This document shows positions 1 through 8,683 of a stretch of DNA of 20,132 nt, one piece after another. Under the pieces are notes generated by a model. That model was not told the origin of the DNA. It did no database searches and saw nothing but the letters and a program-made list of their open reading frames with translations. The DNA is from Bacteroides sp. CAG:545 (GTDB taxonomy: Bacteria > Bacteroidota > Bacteroidia > Bacteroidales > UBA932). The stretch is taken from NCBI GenBank assembly GCA_000432515.1, contig HF996043.1, positions 1 through 20,132 of the forward strand, in the 5' to 3' direction. Each line of letters begins with the position of its first letter. Position 1 is the stretch's first letter. Made by a program: the position numbers and the translations under genes.

Positions 1-11
1 ATCCTTATAAA

Positions 12-37
12 CAAAGAAGCTGACCTTTTGGGTCAGC
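12..37 (-). terminator. probable intrinsic terminator of the menA operon
   Basis: Positions 19-25 (GCTGACC) and 31-37 (GGTCAGC) form a perfect 7-bp stem with a 5-base loop. Read on the minus strand, the stem is followed by a T-rich run (TTCTTTGTTTAT). It lies downstream of menA on the same strand, with about 250 bases of untranslated sequence between, so it could end the operon transcript or a small RNA made from this stretch. The T-tract is interrupted, which lowers confidence. Confidence 0.5.
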
Positions 38-283
38 CTCGTTAATTTATGGAAGTCCAGCCCCACGGAAAGCCCATGAAGCAAGGTTGCCGACTTATTT
101 CTCAAGAATAGCCATAAGTAACATGATAATAATAAGTTGCCTCAGATTAAGAGAAGATTTTCGAGGATAGATCTGTTTTCGAAGAAGGAGTGTGCCGGTG
201 GCACATGACTGATGAGAAAACAGATATATACCGAAAAGATTCCTTAAGATGATGCAGGTAATTCTTTGAAGGTTACTAAGCAC
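38..283. other. gene-free stretch with RNA-like inverted repeats
   Basis: I see no convincing gene here; the only frame, a 62-codon one on the minus strand (95-283), resembles no family and has no start context. The sequence can fold. Positions 171-180 (ATCTGTTTTC) pair perfectly with 216-225, and inside that loop 191-196 (TGTGCC) pair with 200-205 across a 3-base loop. A weaker pair is ACTTAT/ATAAGT at about 94-119. With the terminator at 12-37 this could be a long 3' UTR of menA or a small RNA on the minus strand. I could not match it to tmRNA, SRP RNA, RNase P RNA or a tRNA. Confidence 0.3.
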
Positions 284-1201
284 CTACAGCAGAAACACAA
301 GATATCCGAATCCCATCAGAAGAGACAGGAGGAAAGTGGAAATGACCAGAAGCGGAAGCATCGGGTCCAATGCCTTGCCGGACCTTGTCCAGACACCGTG
401 AAGATGCGCCACGAACAGCGGCAACGTTATGAAATACAGCCAGTGCCACACATCCGGGAAGCGCAGAAGATTGAACGCCGCCAGACACAACCAGCCGGAA
501 ACAATCAGGAACGTCTGATATATCTTGGCTCTTTTCACCCCGATACGCATCGGAGTAGTGACACGGAGTCCGGCATCAGAATCTATATCCCTGATATTGT
601 TCACATTGAGGACCGCGACACTGAAACATCCGATGGCCACAGCGGGCAGCAGCATTATCCAGTAGGGAAAGGCGTGAGACATCACGAAGTACGAACCGAG
701 CACAGACACGATGCCGAAGAAAATGAACACAGACATATCCCCGAGCCCCCTGTAGCCATAAGGATTCTTCCCGAGGGTGTATTTTATGGCCGCACCGATA
801 GCCGCAGCGCCAAGAACAATCAGACAGACCGGCTCCAATGCGAACAATGTCCCGAAAGACGCCTGAAGCATAAGCAGTCCGGACAATGCGCAGGCAACAG
901 CCATCACCACCACGAATCTTTTGACATCTTTCACAGTCAGTCCGCCTTCACCCAGAGAATACTGCGGTCCCTCACGGCCAGAACCGTCCACGCCGCTCAG
1001 AGTATCACCCAGCTCATTGGAGACATTGGACAATATCTGGAGACAAACCGTAGTAAGCATTACCAGCACAGCCACTTTCCAGCTGACAGAATAATCCGCC
1101 GCCGCAAGCATAATTCCGAGGCAGACACCGGCAAGAGACAGAGGCAACGTCCTCAATCTCATTGACTTGACATAAGAAGAAAATTTCGACATACTAAGCA
1201 T
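284..1201 (-). CDS. menA: 1,4-dihydroxy-2-naphthoate polyprenyltransferase (MenA)
   Basis: A 305-residue integral membrane prenyltransferase of the UbiA superfamily. It transfers a polyprenyl chain to 1,4-dihydroxy-2-naphthoate, the membrane step that makes demethylmenaquinone. Both Asp-rich motifs that bind Mg-diphosphate are visible: NELGDTLSGVD near residue 63 and NNIRDIDSD near residue 200. Between and after them run hydrophobic segments typical of the 8-9 helix fold. The length is usual for MenA. The first Met at 1201 overlaps the upstream glycosyltransferase by 8 bases; Met4 at 1192 would start just after that gene's stop and is an equal alternative. It is the last gene of the minus-strand operon and is followed by the hairpins at 1-283. 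UbiA itself is less likely, because Bacteroidales use menaquinone. Confidence 0.9.
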   Translation of the reverse strand: MLSMSKFSSYVKSMRLRTLPLSLAGVCLGIMLAAADYSVSWKVAVLVMLTTVCLQILSNVSNELGDTLSGVDGSGREGPQYSLGEGGLTVKDVKRFVVVMAVACALSGLLMLQASFGTLFALEPVCLIVLGAAAIGAAIKYTLGKNPYGYRGLGDMSVFIFFGIVSVLGSYFVMSHAFPYWIMLLPAVAIGCFSVAVLNVNNIRDIDSDAGLRVTTPMRIGVKRAKIYQTFLIVSGWLCLAAFNLLRFPDVWHWLYFITLPLFVAHLHGVWTRSGKALDPMLPLLVISTFLLSLLMGFGYLVFLL

Positions 1202-2024
1202 TCCTTTTCGGGAAAAACACCTTCAGAGCTATCGACATTCCGTGGAACACTGCAAAGAAGAGCCCCTGGCAGCGGCAGTCGTACAGAAACTGTTCACGCG
1301 GGGGACGCCCCTTGGGGCTATGCAGAAAAGCCACGCGCTCCTTGAGAGTATATGCGCGGTTACGCCATTTAGGCACACCAGGATTTCTGTCGCATATGCC
1401 CAGGACGCCCGGAGCCACGACCTCCGTAACCTTGGCCTTCATTGCCCTGGCGCCATAGTCGAAGTCTCCGAAACTATGACTGTAATGAGGATCCAGATTT
1501 CCTAGAATCCGATAGACATGAGACGGAACAAGGACAATGTTGCCATTGAAAATCTGACACGGAACAGGAATGGCAGGATCCGGCGTTACAAGCTTCCCCG
1601 ATTTTGTCCGCCCGCCATAGCTCAATTTCCCTTTTGCATCCTCTGTAGTACCGACCACGATGGACTTGTGCCTGAGAAACTCAGACGTCTCCATAATGCA
1701 GGAAAGAGCGCCTTCCTTCATCAATGTATCATCATTGAGCCAAAGATAGAAATCCTGTTCATCCGCAGCAGCCGCGTCCCAGGCAGTCCTCATTCCGTGA
1801 TTCCAGAACAATGAACCGTCACCCTTGATGACATGAGTCTGGGGATAAGTCTGCAGAACAGCCTCAGAAGTCCCGTCAGTAGAACCGTCATCCACCAGAT
1901 AGACCGAAAAGGAATATGTATCATCCCCTTTCATCGAATCTATCTGACGATAGCAGTTTTCGAGACAGGCCAATGTCTTTTCCCGCCTGTTGTGGACAGT
2001 CAGTAGAACAGCTACCTTTTTCAT
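1194..2024 (-). CDS. family 2 glycosyltransferase
   Basis: A 276-residue GT-A fold glycosyltransferase. The N-terminus MKKVAVLLTVHNRREKT is the nucleotide-sugar binding strand. DDGSTDGT near residue 45 and the metal-binding LWLNDDT near residue 95 are the classic GT2 motifs. GDGSLFWNHGMR resembles the rhamnosyl/galactosyltransferase branch of GT2, but donor and acceptor cannot be read. There is no membrane segment, so it is probably cytosolic or membrane-associated and works on cell-surface glycans. Its start codon shares one base with the lepA stop (TAATG), and menA overlaps its end, so translational coupling is likely. Family assignment is secure; substrate is unknown. Confidence 0.88.
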   Translation of the reverse strand: MKKVAVLLTVHNRREKTLACLENCYRQIDSMKGDDTYSFSVYLVDDGSTDGTSEAVLQTYPQTHVIKGDGSLFWNHGMRTAWDAAAADEQDFYLWLNDDTLMKEGALSCIMETSEFLRHKSIVVGTTEDAKGKLSYGGRTKSGKLVTPDPAIPVPCQIFNGNIVLVPSHVYRILGNLDPHYSHSFGDFDYGARAMKAKVTEVVAPGVLGICDRNPGVPKWRNRAYTLKERVAFLHSPKGRPPREQFLYDCRCQGLFFAVFHGMSIALKVFFPKRNA

Positions 2025-3814
2025 TATGAATCGAGTTTAAGTACAGCCATAAACGCACTCTGAGGCACCTGGACAGTACCTATCTGACGCATACGCTTCT
2101 TTCCCTCCTTCTGTTTCTCCAAAAGCTTTCTCTTTCGAGTCACGTCACCGCCGTAGCACTTGGCAGTCACATCCTTACGCACCTGGCGGACAGTTTCCCG
2201 GGCAATGATTTTCGCTCCGATCGCAGCCTGGATGGCGATATCGAACTGCTGACGCGGGATCAGGTCCTTGAGCTTCAAGCAGATCTTTCTGCCGAAATCA
2301 TAGGCACGGTCCTCATGGATAAGCGTGGACAGCGCATCCGCAGGATCACCATTGAGCAGAATATCGAGCTTGACCAGCTTGGCAGGACGATAACCCTTTA
2401 TATGATAGTCAAATGAAGCGTATCCTTTGGAAATCGTCTTGAGCTTGTCATAGAAATCGAACACGATCTCGGAAAGCGGCATCTCATAAGTCAGCTCCAC
2501 CCTGTCCGCAGTCACATAATGCTCGCCCATGAGCGTCCCCCGCTTGTCGATGCAGAGCTTCATTATAGGCCCGTAGAACTCTGTATTGGTAATAATCTGG
2601 GCCCTGATATAAGGTTCCTCGATATGGTCAATGAGAGTCGGCGCCGGAAGACCGGAAGGATTGTGCACGTCAATGCAATCCCCCTTGCTCGTATATACCT
2701 TGTACGAAACGTTAGGGACCGTCGTGATGACATCCATATTGAACTCCCTGAAAAGCCTTTCCTGGACAATTTCCAGATGGAGCAGTCCCAGGAAACCGCA
2801 GCGGAAACCGAAACCGAGCGCCATAGAAGACTCCGGCTCATAGACAAATGAAGCATCATTGAGCTGGAATTTCTCCAATGTCGAACGCAGTTCCTCGTAT
2901 TTGTCCGCCTGGACCGGATACATTCCGGCGAAAAGCATCGGCTTGACCTCCTCGAAACCGGCAATGGCTTTCTCGCAAGGCCTTTCCACATGAGTTATGG
3001 TATCACCCACCTTGACCTCGGCAGCCGTCTTGATACCGGAAATGATGTAGCCCACATTGCCGCAGCTCACTTCTTTGGTCGGGCAGAGCCTCATCTTGAG
3101 GACACCTACCTCGTCAGCCACATACTCCTGTCCCGTATTGAAGAACTTGACCTTGTCGCCTGCATGGATAACGCCGTTCTTGATCTTATAGTACGCGATG
3201 ATTCCCCGGAACGAGTTGAATACCGAGTCGAAAATCAATGCCTGGAGCGGAGCCTCAGGGTCGCCTGTCGGAGCAGGAATCTTTTCCACGATGGCATCCA
3301 GAAGCGGCGCCACACCCAACCCCGTTCTTGCAGAAACCTGATACACCTCCTCAGGCTTGCAGCCGAGCAGCTCGCAAACCTCATCAGTCACCACATCCGG
3401 CCTGGCCGCATCCATATCTATCTTGTTCAGAACCGGGATAATCTCAAGGCCATGCTCAATCGCCTGATACAGGTTCGAAATCGTCTGAGCCTGAACACCT
3501 TGCGTAGCATCCACCACCAGCAGAGCCCCCTCACAGGAAGCGATGGAACGGGACACCTCGTATGAGAAATCCACGTGGCCCGGAGTGTCAATGAGATTCA
3601 GCACATAGGGTTCACCCTTGTAGGAGTACTCCATCTGTATAGCGTGGCTCTTGATGGTGATGCCCTTTTCCCTCTCCAAATCCATATCGTCCAGCACCTG
3701 ATTTTCCATCTCTCTTGCACCCAATGTCTGGGTAAGTTCAATGAGCCTGTCGGCAAGGGTACTCTTTCCGTGGTCTATATGAGCAATTATGCAGAAATTC
3801 CTTATGTGTTTCAT
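2024..3814 (-). CDS. lepA: translation elongation factor 4 (LepA)
   Basis: A 596-residue translational GTPase, nearly the 599-residue length of the E. coli protein. LepA binds ribosomes and affects initiation and elongation, including back-translocation in vitro. The GTPase motifs are all present: G1 AHIDHGKS at residues 11-18, the switch II motif DTPGHVDF and the specificity motif NKIDMD. Domain II, the EF-G-like domains and the LepA-specific C-terminal domain (ending VPQSAFMAVLKLDS) follow with no gap. Its start is 6 bases after the stop of the DUF2723 gene, and its stop overlaps the glycosyltransferase start, so it lies in the middle of the operon. In proteobacteria lepA usually sits with lepB; this neighbourhood is different. 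Confidence 0.97.
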   Translation of the reverse strand: MKHIRNFCIIAHIDHGKSTLADRLIELTQTLGAREMENQVLDDMDLEREKGITIKSHAIQMEYSYKGEPYVLNLIDTPGHVDFSYEVSRSIASCEGALLVVDATQGVQAQTISNLYQAIEHGLEIIPVLNKIDMDAARPDVVTDEVCELLGCKPEEVYQVSARTGLGVAPLLDAIVEKIPAPTGDPEAPLQALIFDSVFNSFRGIIAYYKIKNGVIHAGDKVKFFNTGQEYVADEVGVLKMRLCPTKEVSCGNVGYIISGIKTAAEVKVGDTITHVERPCEKAIAGFEEVKPMLFAGMYPVQADKYEELRSTLEKFQLNDASFVYEPESSMALGFGFRCGFLGLLHLEIVQERLFREFNMDVITTVPNVSYKVYTSKGDCIDVHNPSGLPAPTLIDHIEEPYIRAQIITNTEFYGPIMKLCIDKRGTLMGEHYVTADRVELTYEMPLSEIVFDFYDKLKTISKGYASFDYHIKGYRPAKLVKLDILLNGDPADALSTLIHEDRAYDFGRKICLKLKDLIPRQQFDIAIQAAIGAKIIARETVRQVRKDVTAKCYGGDVTRKRKLLEKQKEGKKRMRQIGTVQVPQSAFMAVLKLDS

Positions 3815-3820
3815 CTGTAA

Positions 3821-6800
3821 TTATTTAGCAGAATCATTGGCCGAAACGGTGTCAGCCTCGTTAAGATACTCGTCCATCTGGGAACCGACGCTCAGGATAT
3901 TGACCAATGAGGTCTTAAGTTCCTTGACAGCGTCAGCCGCTCCTCCCTTCTCCAATTCATCTATCAGGTAATAGAGGAACTGGCAGCAGGTCTCGAACTC
4001 AGACTGGGCATAGTCGTAGAAGTCCATATAGAACTGTGTGGACTGGACAAGTTCACGGCCGAGTTTCAATCCGAGTTCAGAGGCCTTGTCCGGGGCTCCG
4101 GCAGCAAAATAATCGCTTACCATATTCACCACCATATAATCATTGGTAGTAAAGCCGAGCGGAATGGACTCGAGCGGCCAGACATTGTCCGGCATTGACT
4201 CCTGGCATCTGTCCAGCACCTTCAGAGCACGCTCCTTGTCACCTGTCTTGAGCAGTGCATTGGCCGTGGACACGAACAGCTCGCGCTGCGGAAGCACTCC
4301 GAGGAACGTGTAATAGTTCTGATAATCAACATCATAGTTATCCTTGCGGATATCATTCCATGTATAGACGTTCATCATCTTGTCGTAGAGTTCATCCACA
4401 TCCACGAGTCCCGGATCAGAAGCAGTTATCTTGTTCTTGAACGGAACCAGCTTGCTGGAATATCCCTCGTACATCAGATACTCGCGCAGTCCGATATTCA
4501 AGTCACCGCCCTGGCTGAGCACATTCAGAGGCCTGTCCCATTGATAATTGGAGAGGAAATCCAGAACAAAGAGCTCGGCCTTGGTAATGTAGTTCTTTTT
4601 GTTAGGAATGGTCAGGATGATTTCATCCGGAATCATATCCGCGAACTTAGGACTGACAATGCCGGACTTGAGAGCATTTTCCTTGTTTACAGGTATGCTC
4701 ATCTTGCGCGACACTATGTAATCGACCTTCTTGCCGTTTTCCAGAACCAGTTTTGCATCCGGATGCTTGAACACATCCATCACTACTGATATCGGAAGCA
4801 CCTGGTTACGGTTGTCCGAGATATAGATGAAATCATTGGTACCGTACAGATACTGCGCAGGCCCGACAGTCAGCGGAAGAGGCTTGGACTCGTTGCAGGC
4901 CCATTTCATCTGGCCGATATGCCAGTCCGTTCCGAGCAGTGAAGTATTCACGATGCGCACATCCGGACGCACATCTTCGACCTCCTGCGCATACCACAGC
5001 GGGAAAGTATCATTGTCCCCGTGCGTAATCAGCACACCCTGAGGTCCGACCGAATTCAGATAGTTCTTCGCCATCTCGACCGCTGTCCGCCTGTTGCTCC
5101 TGTCATGGTCGTCCCAGTTTTCCGAAGCCATCAGCGCAGGCACGCAGAGACAGGCCAATGTCAATGCTCCCGCAAATGCGGCAGGATATTTCGAGCGCAG
5201 GCTCTCGCCCAGCCAGTGGAACAATGCCATTGCACCGAAACCTATCCATATCGCGAACGCATAGAATGACCCGGCGTAAGCATAGTCACGCTCACGCACC
5301 TGATAAGGTGACTGGTTGAGATACAGGACAATGGCGATTCCCGTCATGAAGAACAGCAGGAAGTTCAGCCAACAGCCTCTCTTGTCCCTTTCGAACTGGA
5401 AGAACAGTCCCAAGATACCTAAAATCAACGGAAGGAGATAATAGTGGTTCTTGCCCTTGTTGTGCTTCAGGACATCAGGCGCATTGCTCTGGTCCCCGAG
5501 CCTCAACTCGTCAATAGGCTTGATGCCGCATTCCCAGTTCCCATAGAACTTGTCTCCCGGTACAGGGCTGTGTATATCATTCTGCCTTCCGGCGAAGTTC
5601 CACATGAAGTATCTCCAATACATCCAGTTCATCTGGAAATCGAAGAAGAAGTTCAGGTTGGCCCCGAATGACGGCTTCTTATAGTCGGCGCCCGGTATCA
5701 CACGGCCTTTCCCGCCGGTGTAGGACTCGTAGAATTTCACGAATTTCTGGTCGCCGCCGTTCCACATTCTCGGGAACAGCATCTTGCCGGTATTCTCATA
5801 AACAGGCTCTGCCGGTGCATCTACATATTTGTATTTTCCGTCCAACGGCGCCCAGTACTTTTTCTCCTCCATATGGTATGGTGCACCGTAATACTGGCCG
5901 TAAACCAGAGGCGTGGTTCCGTACTGCTCTCGGGAGAGATAGCGCACAAGCGTGAATGCATTGTCCGGCTGGTACTCATTGGTCGGAGGCATCACATTGG
6001 AACGGATGATCACTATCGCGAATACAGAGAAGCCGATCACAATGGTTGTGAAGCTCAGCAATACCGTATTCATCAATGCTTTGCCTTCTTTGTATGTCTT
6101 GAATGCACCCCAGAAGCAGAGAGCGAGGAGCGCGACCATAAAGAATGCCGCACCGCTGTTGTACGGGAGGCCCAACACATTGACAAAGAACAGGTCAGCG
6201 TAAGCTGCTACCTTAGGAAGGTACGGAATGATTACGAAAAAGAGCAGACCGACTATGACTACGGAAAGCATGAATATGCCCACGTACTGCCAGAAGGTAT
6301 AGTGCCCGTCCTCGCGTTTCCTGTAGAAGTACAGGAAGACCAATGCCGGAATCGTCAGAAGGTTCAGCAGATGTACTCCGATGGAAAGTCCCATGAGGAA
6401 CGATATCAGCAGTATCCATCTGTTTGCATATGGCGTATCCGCCAGCTCGTACCATCTGGTCATCGCCCAGACTACCAAGGCGGTGAAAAGCGACGACATC
6501 GCATAGACCTCACCCTCGACTGCGGAGAACCAGAATGTATCAGAGAAGCAGTATGCCAATGCTCCGATGGCGCCGCTGCCGCAGATCAATATCGTCTGGC
6601 TCAGACTCCACTCTCCGTTCTCAGCCGGTTTCCCTTCCAGCCTCTTGGCGAAGAAAACGATGGTGAGATAGAGAAGGAAGATGGTCAATGCGGAACAGAG
6701 CGCACTCATGGCATTGACTGCAATGGCTGCATGCGCTCCGTCCGTAAACATTGTGAAGAATCTCGCAATGAGCTGGAATACAGGGTTTCCTGGCGGGTGA

Positions 6801-6952
6801 CCTACTTCGAATTTATACGATGAAGCGATAAATTCGCCACAATCCCAGAATGAAGCGGTCGGCTCTATGGTGGAAAGGTATGTGAAGGCTGCAATGACAA
6901 AGACTGCGGCAGCTGTGATACGATTCCAGAGTTTGAATTTTTTGTTGTCCAT
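3821..6952 (-). CDS. DUF2723 (TMEM260-like) multi-pass membrane protein
   Basis: About 1043 residues from the Met at 6952; an in-frame Met six codons upstream is less likely. The N-terminal half has many hydrophobic segments and the family hallmarks WDCGEFIA near residue 40 and GHPPGNP near residue 54. The second half is largely soluble (THGDNDTFPLWYAQE, then a helical TPR-like tail). The domain PF11028 is shared with human TMEM260, an O-mannosyltransferase, so a polyprenyl-sugar-dependent protein glycosyltransferase is a reasonable inference; the substrate in bacteria is not established. Full-length copies are common in Bacteroidetes. It is first in the operon with lepA, a GT2 and menA. A promoter-like box lies at 6998-7005. 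Confidence 0.85.
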   Translation of the reverse strand: MDNKKFKLWNRITAAAVFVIAAFTYLSTIEPTASFWDCGEFIASSYKFEVGHPPGNPVFQLIARFFTMFTDGAHAAIAVNAMSALCSALTIFLLYLTIVFFAKRLEGKPAENGEWSLSQTILICGSGAIGALAYCFSDTFWFSAVEGEVYAMSSLFTALVVWAMTRWYELADTPYANRWILLISFLMGLSIGVHLLNLLTIPALVFLYFYRKREDGHYTFWQYVGIFMLSVVIVGLLFFVIIPYLPKVAAYADLFFVNVLGLPYNSGAAFFMVALLALCFWGAFKTYKEGKALMNTVLLSFTTIVIGFSVFAIVIIRSNVMPPTNEYQPDNAFTLVRYLSREQYGTTPLVYGQYYGAPYHMEEKKYWAPLDGKYKYVDAPAEPVYENTGKMLFPRMWNGGDQKFVKFYESYTGGKGRVIPGADYKKPSFGANLNFFFDFQMNWMYWRYFMWNFAGRQNDIHSPVPGDKFYGNWECGIKPIDELRLGDQSNAPDVLKHNKGKNHYYLLPLILGILGLFFQFERDKRGCWLNFLLFFMTGIAIVLYLNQSPYQVRERDYAYAGSFYAFAIWIGFGAMALFHWLGESLRSKYPAAFAGALTLACLCVPALMASENWDDHDRSNRRTAVEMAKNYLNSVGPQGVLITHGDNDTFPLWYAQEVEDVRPDVRIVNTSLLGTDWHIGQMKWACNESKPLPLTVGPAQYLYGTNDFIYISDNRNQVLPISVVMDVFKHPDAKLVLENGKKVDYIVSRKMSIPVNKENALKSGIVSPKFADMIPDEIILTIPNKKNYITKAELFVLDFLSNYQWDRPLNVLSQGGDLNIGLREYLMYEGYSSKLVPFKNKITASDPGLVDVDELYDKMMNVYTWNDIRKDNYDVDYQNYYTFLGVLPQRELFVSTANALLKTGDKERALKVLDRCQESMPDNVWPLESIPLGFTTNDYMVVNMVSDYFAAGAPDKASELGLKLGRELVQSTQFYMDFYDYAQSEFETCCQFLYYLIDELEKGGAADAVKELKTSLVNILSVGSQMDEYLNEADTVSANDSAK

Positions 6953-6973
6953 ATCCTTAAGGTTCGGCAATAT

Positions 6974-7009
6974 TTCTTATATTTTTGCTTAAAACCACAA
7001 ATATAAGAA
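6974..7009 (-). promoter_or_regulatory. promoter of the DUF2723-lepA operon with overlapping inverted repeat
   Basis: On the minus strand TATATTTG (7005 to 6998) matches the Bacteroidetes -7 consensus TAnnTTTG exactly, about 45 bases before the chosen start. No clear -33 TTG is visible. An 11-bp perfect inverted repeat, TTCTTATATTT at 6974-6984 and its complement at 6999-7009, overlaps the -7 box and the expected start of transcription. It could be an operator or, since it is AT-rich, chance. Confidence 0.45.
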
Positions 7010-7060
7010 GAAAAATCCTGTTTTCCTTTTCTACCTGAACCTTGTATGCCGAACAGTTTC

Positions 7061-8461
7061 TTAGTCTTTAAGATTCTTTTTTACAGTAACCATAAAACTG
7101 GTACTCAGCAGGCCATTTCCATATCTGTAATTCAATGTTACGAGAGCTTTTCCTATCTTGCCGGGAGCAACCAAATTGAGGTCCTGATCGACTGTAGCGA
7201 TGAGCGGATCGGCAGAAACAACTGTAATCTTGCTCTTGTCCAAGGTGAAATTCGTCTCAATGTCAGATTCGATGCTGATTTTTTTGGACAATGACAAAAT
7301 CACCATATATGACGTTTTTTTCATTGTCATCGTGACATTATCAACTTCGACAGGACAGGTTGCAAATTTTCCCTCCAACATAGCCCGTATTTCGGCACTG
7401 CCGGCTGCAACAGCCGTCACCTTGCCTTCCGCATTCACGGTAGCGACACTCTCATTGGTACTTAACCATTTGATATTCTGATTTGTAGCATCACTTGGCT
7501 GCACATGCGGAATAAGAGAATATGTATCTCCGGCAGGCAATTTCAATGAAGACGGCTCTATAGTGATTCCGGTCACCGGAACTTCCTTTTTCTCTACAAT
7601 GATCTCACATGACGCGCTGAACTCACCGTCTTCGGTCTTTACTGTAACCGTGGCCTTTCCTGCCTTTCTTGCCTCCACATAACCATTGCTGCTGCCCGAT
7701 GTACTGGTCACGCTGACAACATCAAGATCACTGGTCCACCATTCCACATTTTTATTGGTCGCATTTGCAGGCTCTACCGTAGCTGTAAGTGTTCCTTTAT
7801 CCCCTTCACGAAGTGTCATAGACGCAGCACTCAACTTGACACCCGTCACAGCGATGACCCTCTTTTTCACAGTCACCTCGCATGACGCACTGAATCCGCC
7901 GTCATTGGTCTTCACGGTTATCGTCGCCTTTCCTTCCCCGACAGCAGTCACGAGGCCCTCCTGACTTACGGTAGCCGCACTTTTATTACTGCTTTCCCAT
8001 ACGACACTCTTGTCCGTAGCATTTTCCGGTGTCACTGCCGCTGCCAGCTTCTCCTCTTCACCTTCCACGAGAGTCAGTTCGGTATTGCCCAATACGACGC
8101 CCGTCACAGCGATGACCTTCTTTTTCACAGTCACTTCGCATGACGCACTGAATCCGCTGTCATTGGTCTTCACGGTTATCGTCGCCTTTCCTTCCCCGAC
8201 AGCAGTCACGAGGCCTTCCTGACTTACGGTAGCCGCACTTTCATTACCGCTTTCCCACACGACACTCTTGTCAGTAGCATTCTCCGGCATCACGGTAGCA
8301 ACCAGGGTCTCAGTCTCTCCTTCAATGAGAGTGGTCAAGGTCTTGTTCAATCCGACTTCTGTCACCGATACGCTTTTAACCTTTTCCTTTTTGCAGGAAT
8401 AGGTGGTAATCAATGATATGCTCAGAAGGATTGTAAATAATGCAAAAAATTTGTTTTTCAT
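7061..8461 (-). CDS. surface lipoprotein with bacterial Ig-like (BIG2) domains
   Basis: 466 residues. The N-terminus is a lipoprotein signal with a hydrophobic stretch ending ITTYSC, so Cys23 would be lipidated, followed by KKEK. After it come four BIG2-type domains of about 86-95 residues, each starting with a V-x-V-T-x-V/I strand and containing ENATDKSVVWES or a variant, then a G-x-A-x-I/V-x-V-K-T strand. Domains 1 and 2 are almost identical. The last 90 residues (from about 375) are a more diverged domain that ends in a T-x-x-F-M-V-T-V strand. No catalytic or carbohydrate-binding domain is recognisable. Such proteins are usually outer-membrane adhesins or scaffolds; the role here is inferred only from domain type. 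It has its own strong promoter and is divergent from the GH3 gene. Confidence 0.85.
   Translation of the reverse strand: MKNKFFALFTILLSISLITTYSCKKEKVKSVSVTEVGLNKTLTTLIEGETETLVATVMPENATDKSVVWESGNESAATVSQEGLVTAVGEGKATITVKTNDSGFSASCEVTVKKKVIAVTGVVLGNTELTLVEGEEEKLAAAVTPENATDKSVVWESSNKSAATVSQEGLVTAVGEGKATITVKTNDGGFSASCEVTVKKRVIAVTGVKLSAASMTLREGDKGTLTATVEPANATNKNVEWWTSDLDVVSVTSTSGSSNGYVEARKAGKATVTVKTEDGEFSASCEIIVEKKEVPVTGITIEPSSLKLPAGDTYSLIPHVQPSDATNQNIKWLSTNESVATVNAEGKVTAVAAGSAEIRAMLEGKFATCPVEVDNVTMTMKKTSYMVILSLSKKISIESDIETNFTLDKSKITVVSADPLIATVDQDLNLVAPGKIGKALVTLNYRYGNGLLSTSFMVTVKKNLKD
7843..8295. repeat. 258-bp near-identical tandem repeat inside the BIG2 gene
   Basis: The segment beginning CCGTCACAGCGATGACC occurs at 7843 and again at 8101, exactly 258 bp (86 codons) apart. 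Near-identity continues for about 195 bp in each copy (to about 8037 and 8295). It encodes the shared SAATVSQEGLVTAVGEGKA core of BIG2 domains 1 and 2. Differences are scattered single bases. The spacing is a multiple of three, so gain or loss of a unit would keep the frame. Confidence 0.85.
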
Positions 8462-8492
8462 GGTTATTACTTTTATTACTTTTTAACTCCGC

Positions 8493-8524
8493 CAAATTTA
8501 GGATTATCACAGTACCAATCCAAA
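8493..8524 (-). promoter_or_regulatory. Bacteroidetes-type promoter of the BIG2 lipoprotein gene
   Basis: On the minus strand TTTG (8524 to 8521) is followed after exactly 20 bases by TAAATTTG (8500 to 8493), a full match to the TTTG / TAnnTTTG consensus. The predicted transcript would start about 25 bases before the ATG at 8461. There is no Shine-Dalgarno sequence, as is normal for the phylum. Confidence 0.75.
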
Positions 8525-8652
8525 CAAATCATCTACGTAATTTTACGTATTTTTTTGCTTTTCTATGCGAAAAGTCACCATATCCGCCCCAAATCCGACA
8601 AAATGCGCCCGAGTTCAGCGACCTTCCGCGTCGCCTTCTCCTGAAGGAAATT

Positions 8653-8683
8653 TTTGTCATGTAAAATTAAAAGCCTAACTTTA
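8653..8683 (+). promoter_or_regulatory. promoter of the GH3 gene
   Basis: TTTG at 8653-8656, then 19 bases, then TAACTTTA at 8676-8683, one mismatch from TAnnTTTG. The upstream in-frame ATG (8683) overlaps the last base of the -7 box, so it cannot be the start if this promoter is used. That supports the ATG at 8755, which begins a clean signal peptide and leaves a leader of about 65 bases. Confidence 0.6.

Noticed and set aside
266..1165. A 299-codon plus-strand frame opposite menA
   Set aside because: It is antisense to a clearly real membrane protein, is rich in His, Arg and Gln as antisense frames often are, and shows no family motif.
5873..6823. A 316-codon plus-strand frame opposite the DUF2723 gene
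   Set aside because: Antisense to a well-supported gene; composition is that of a shadow frame and no domain is visible.
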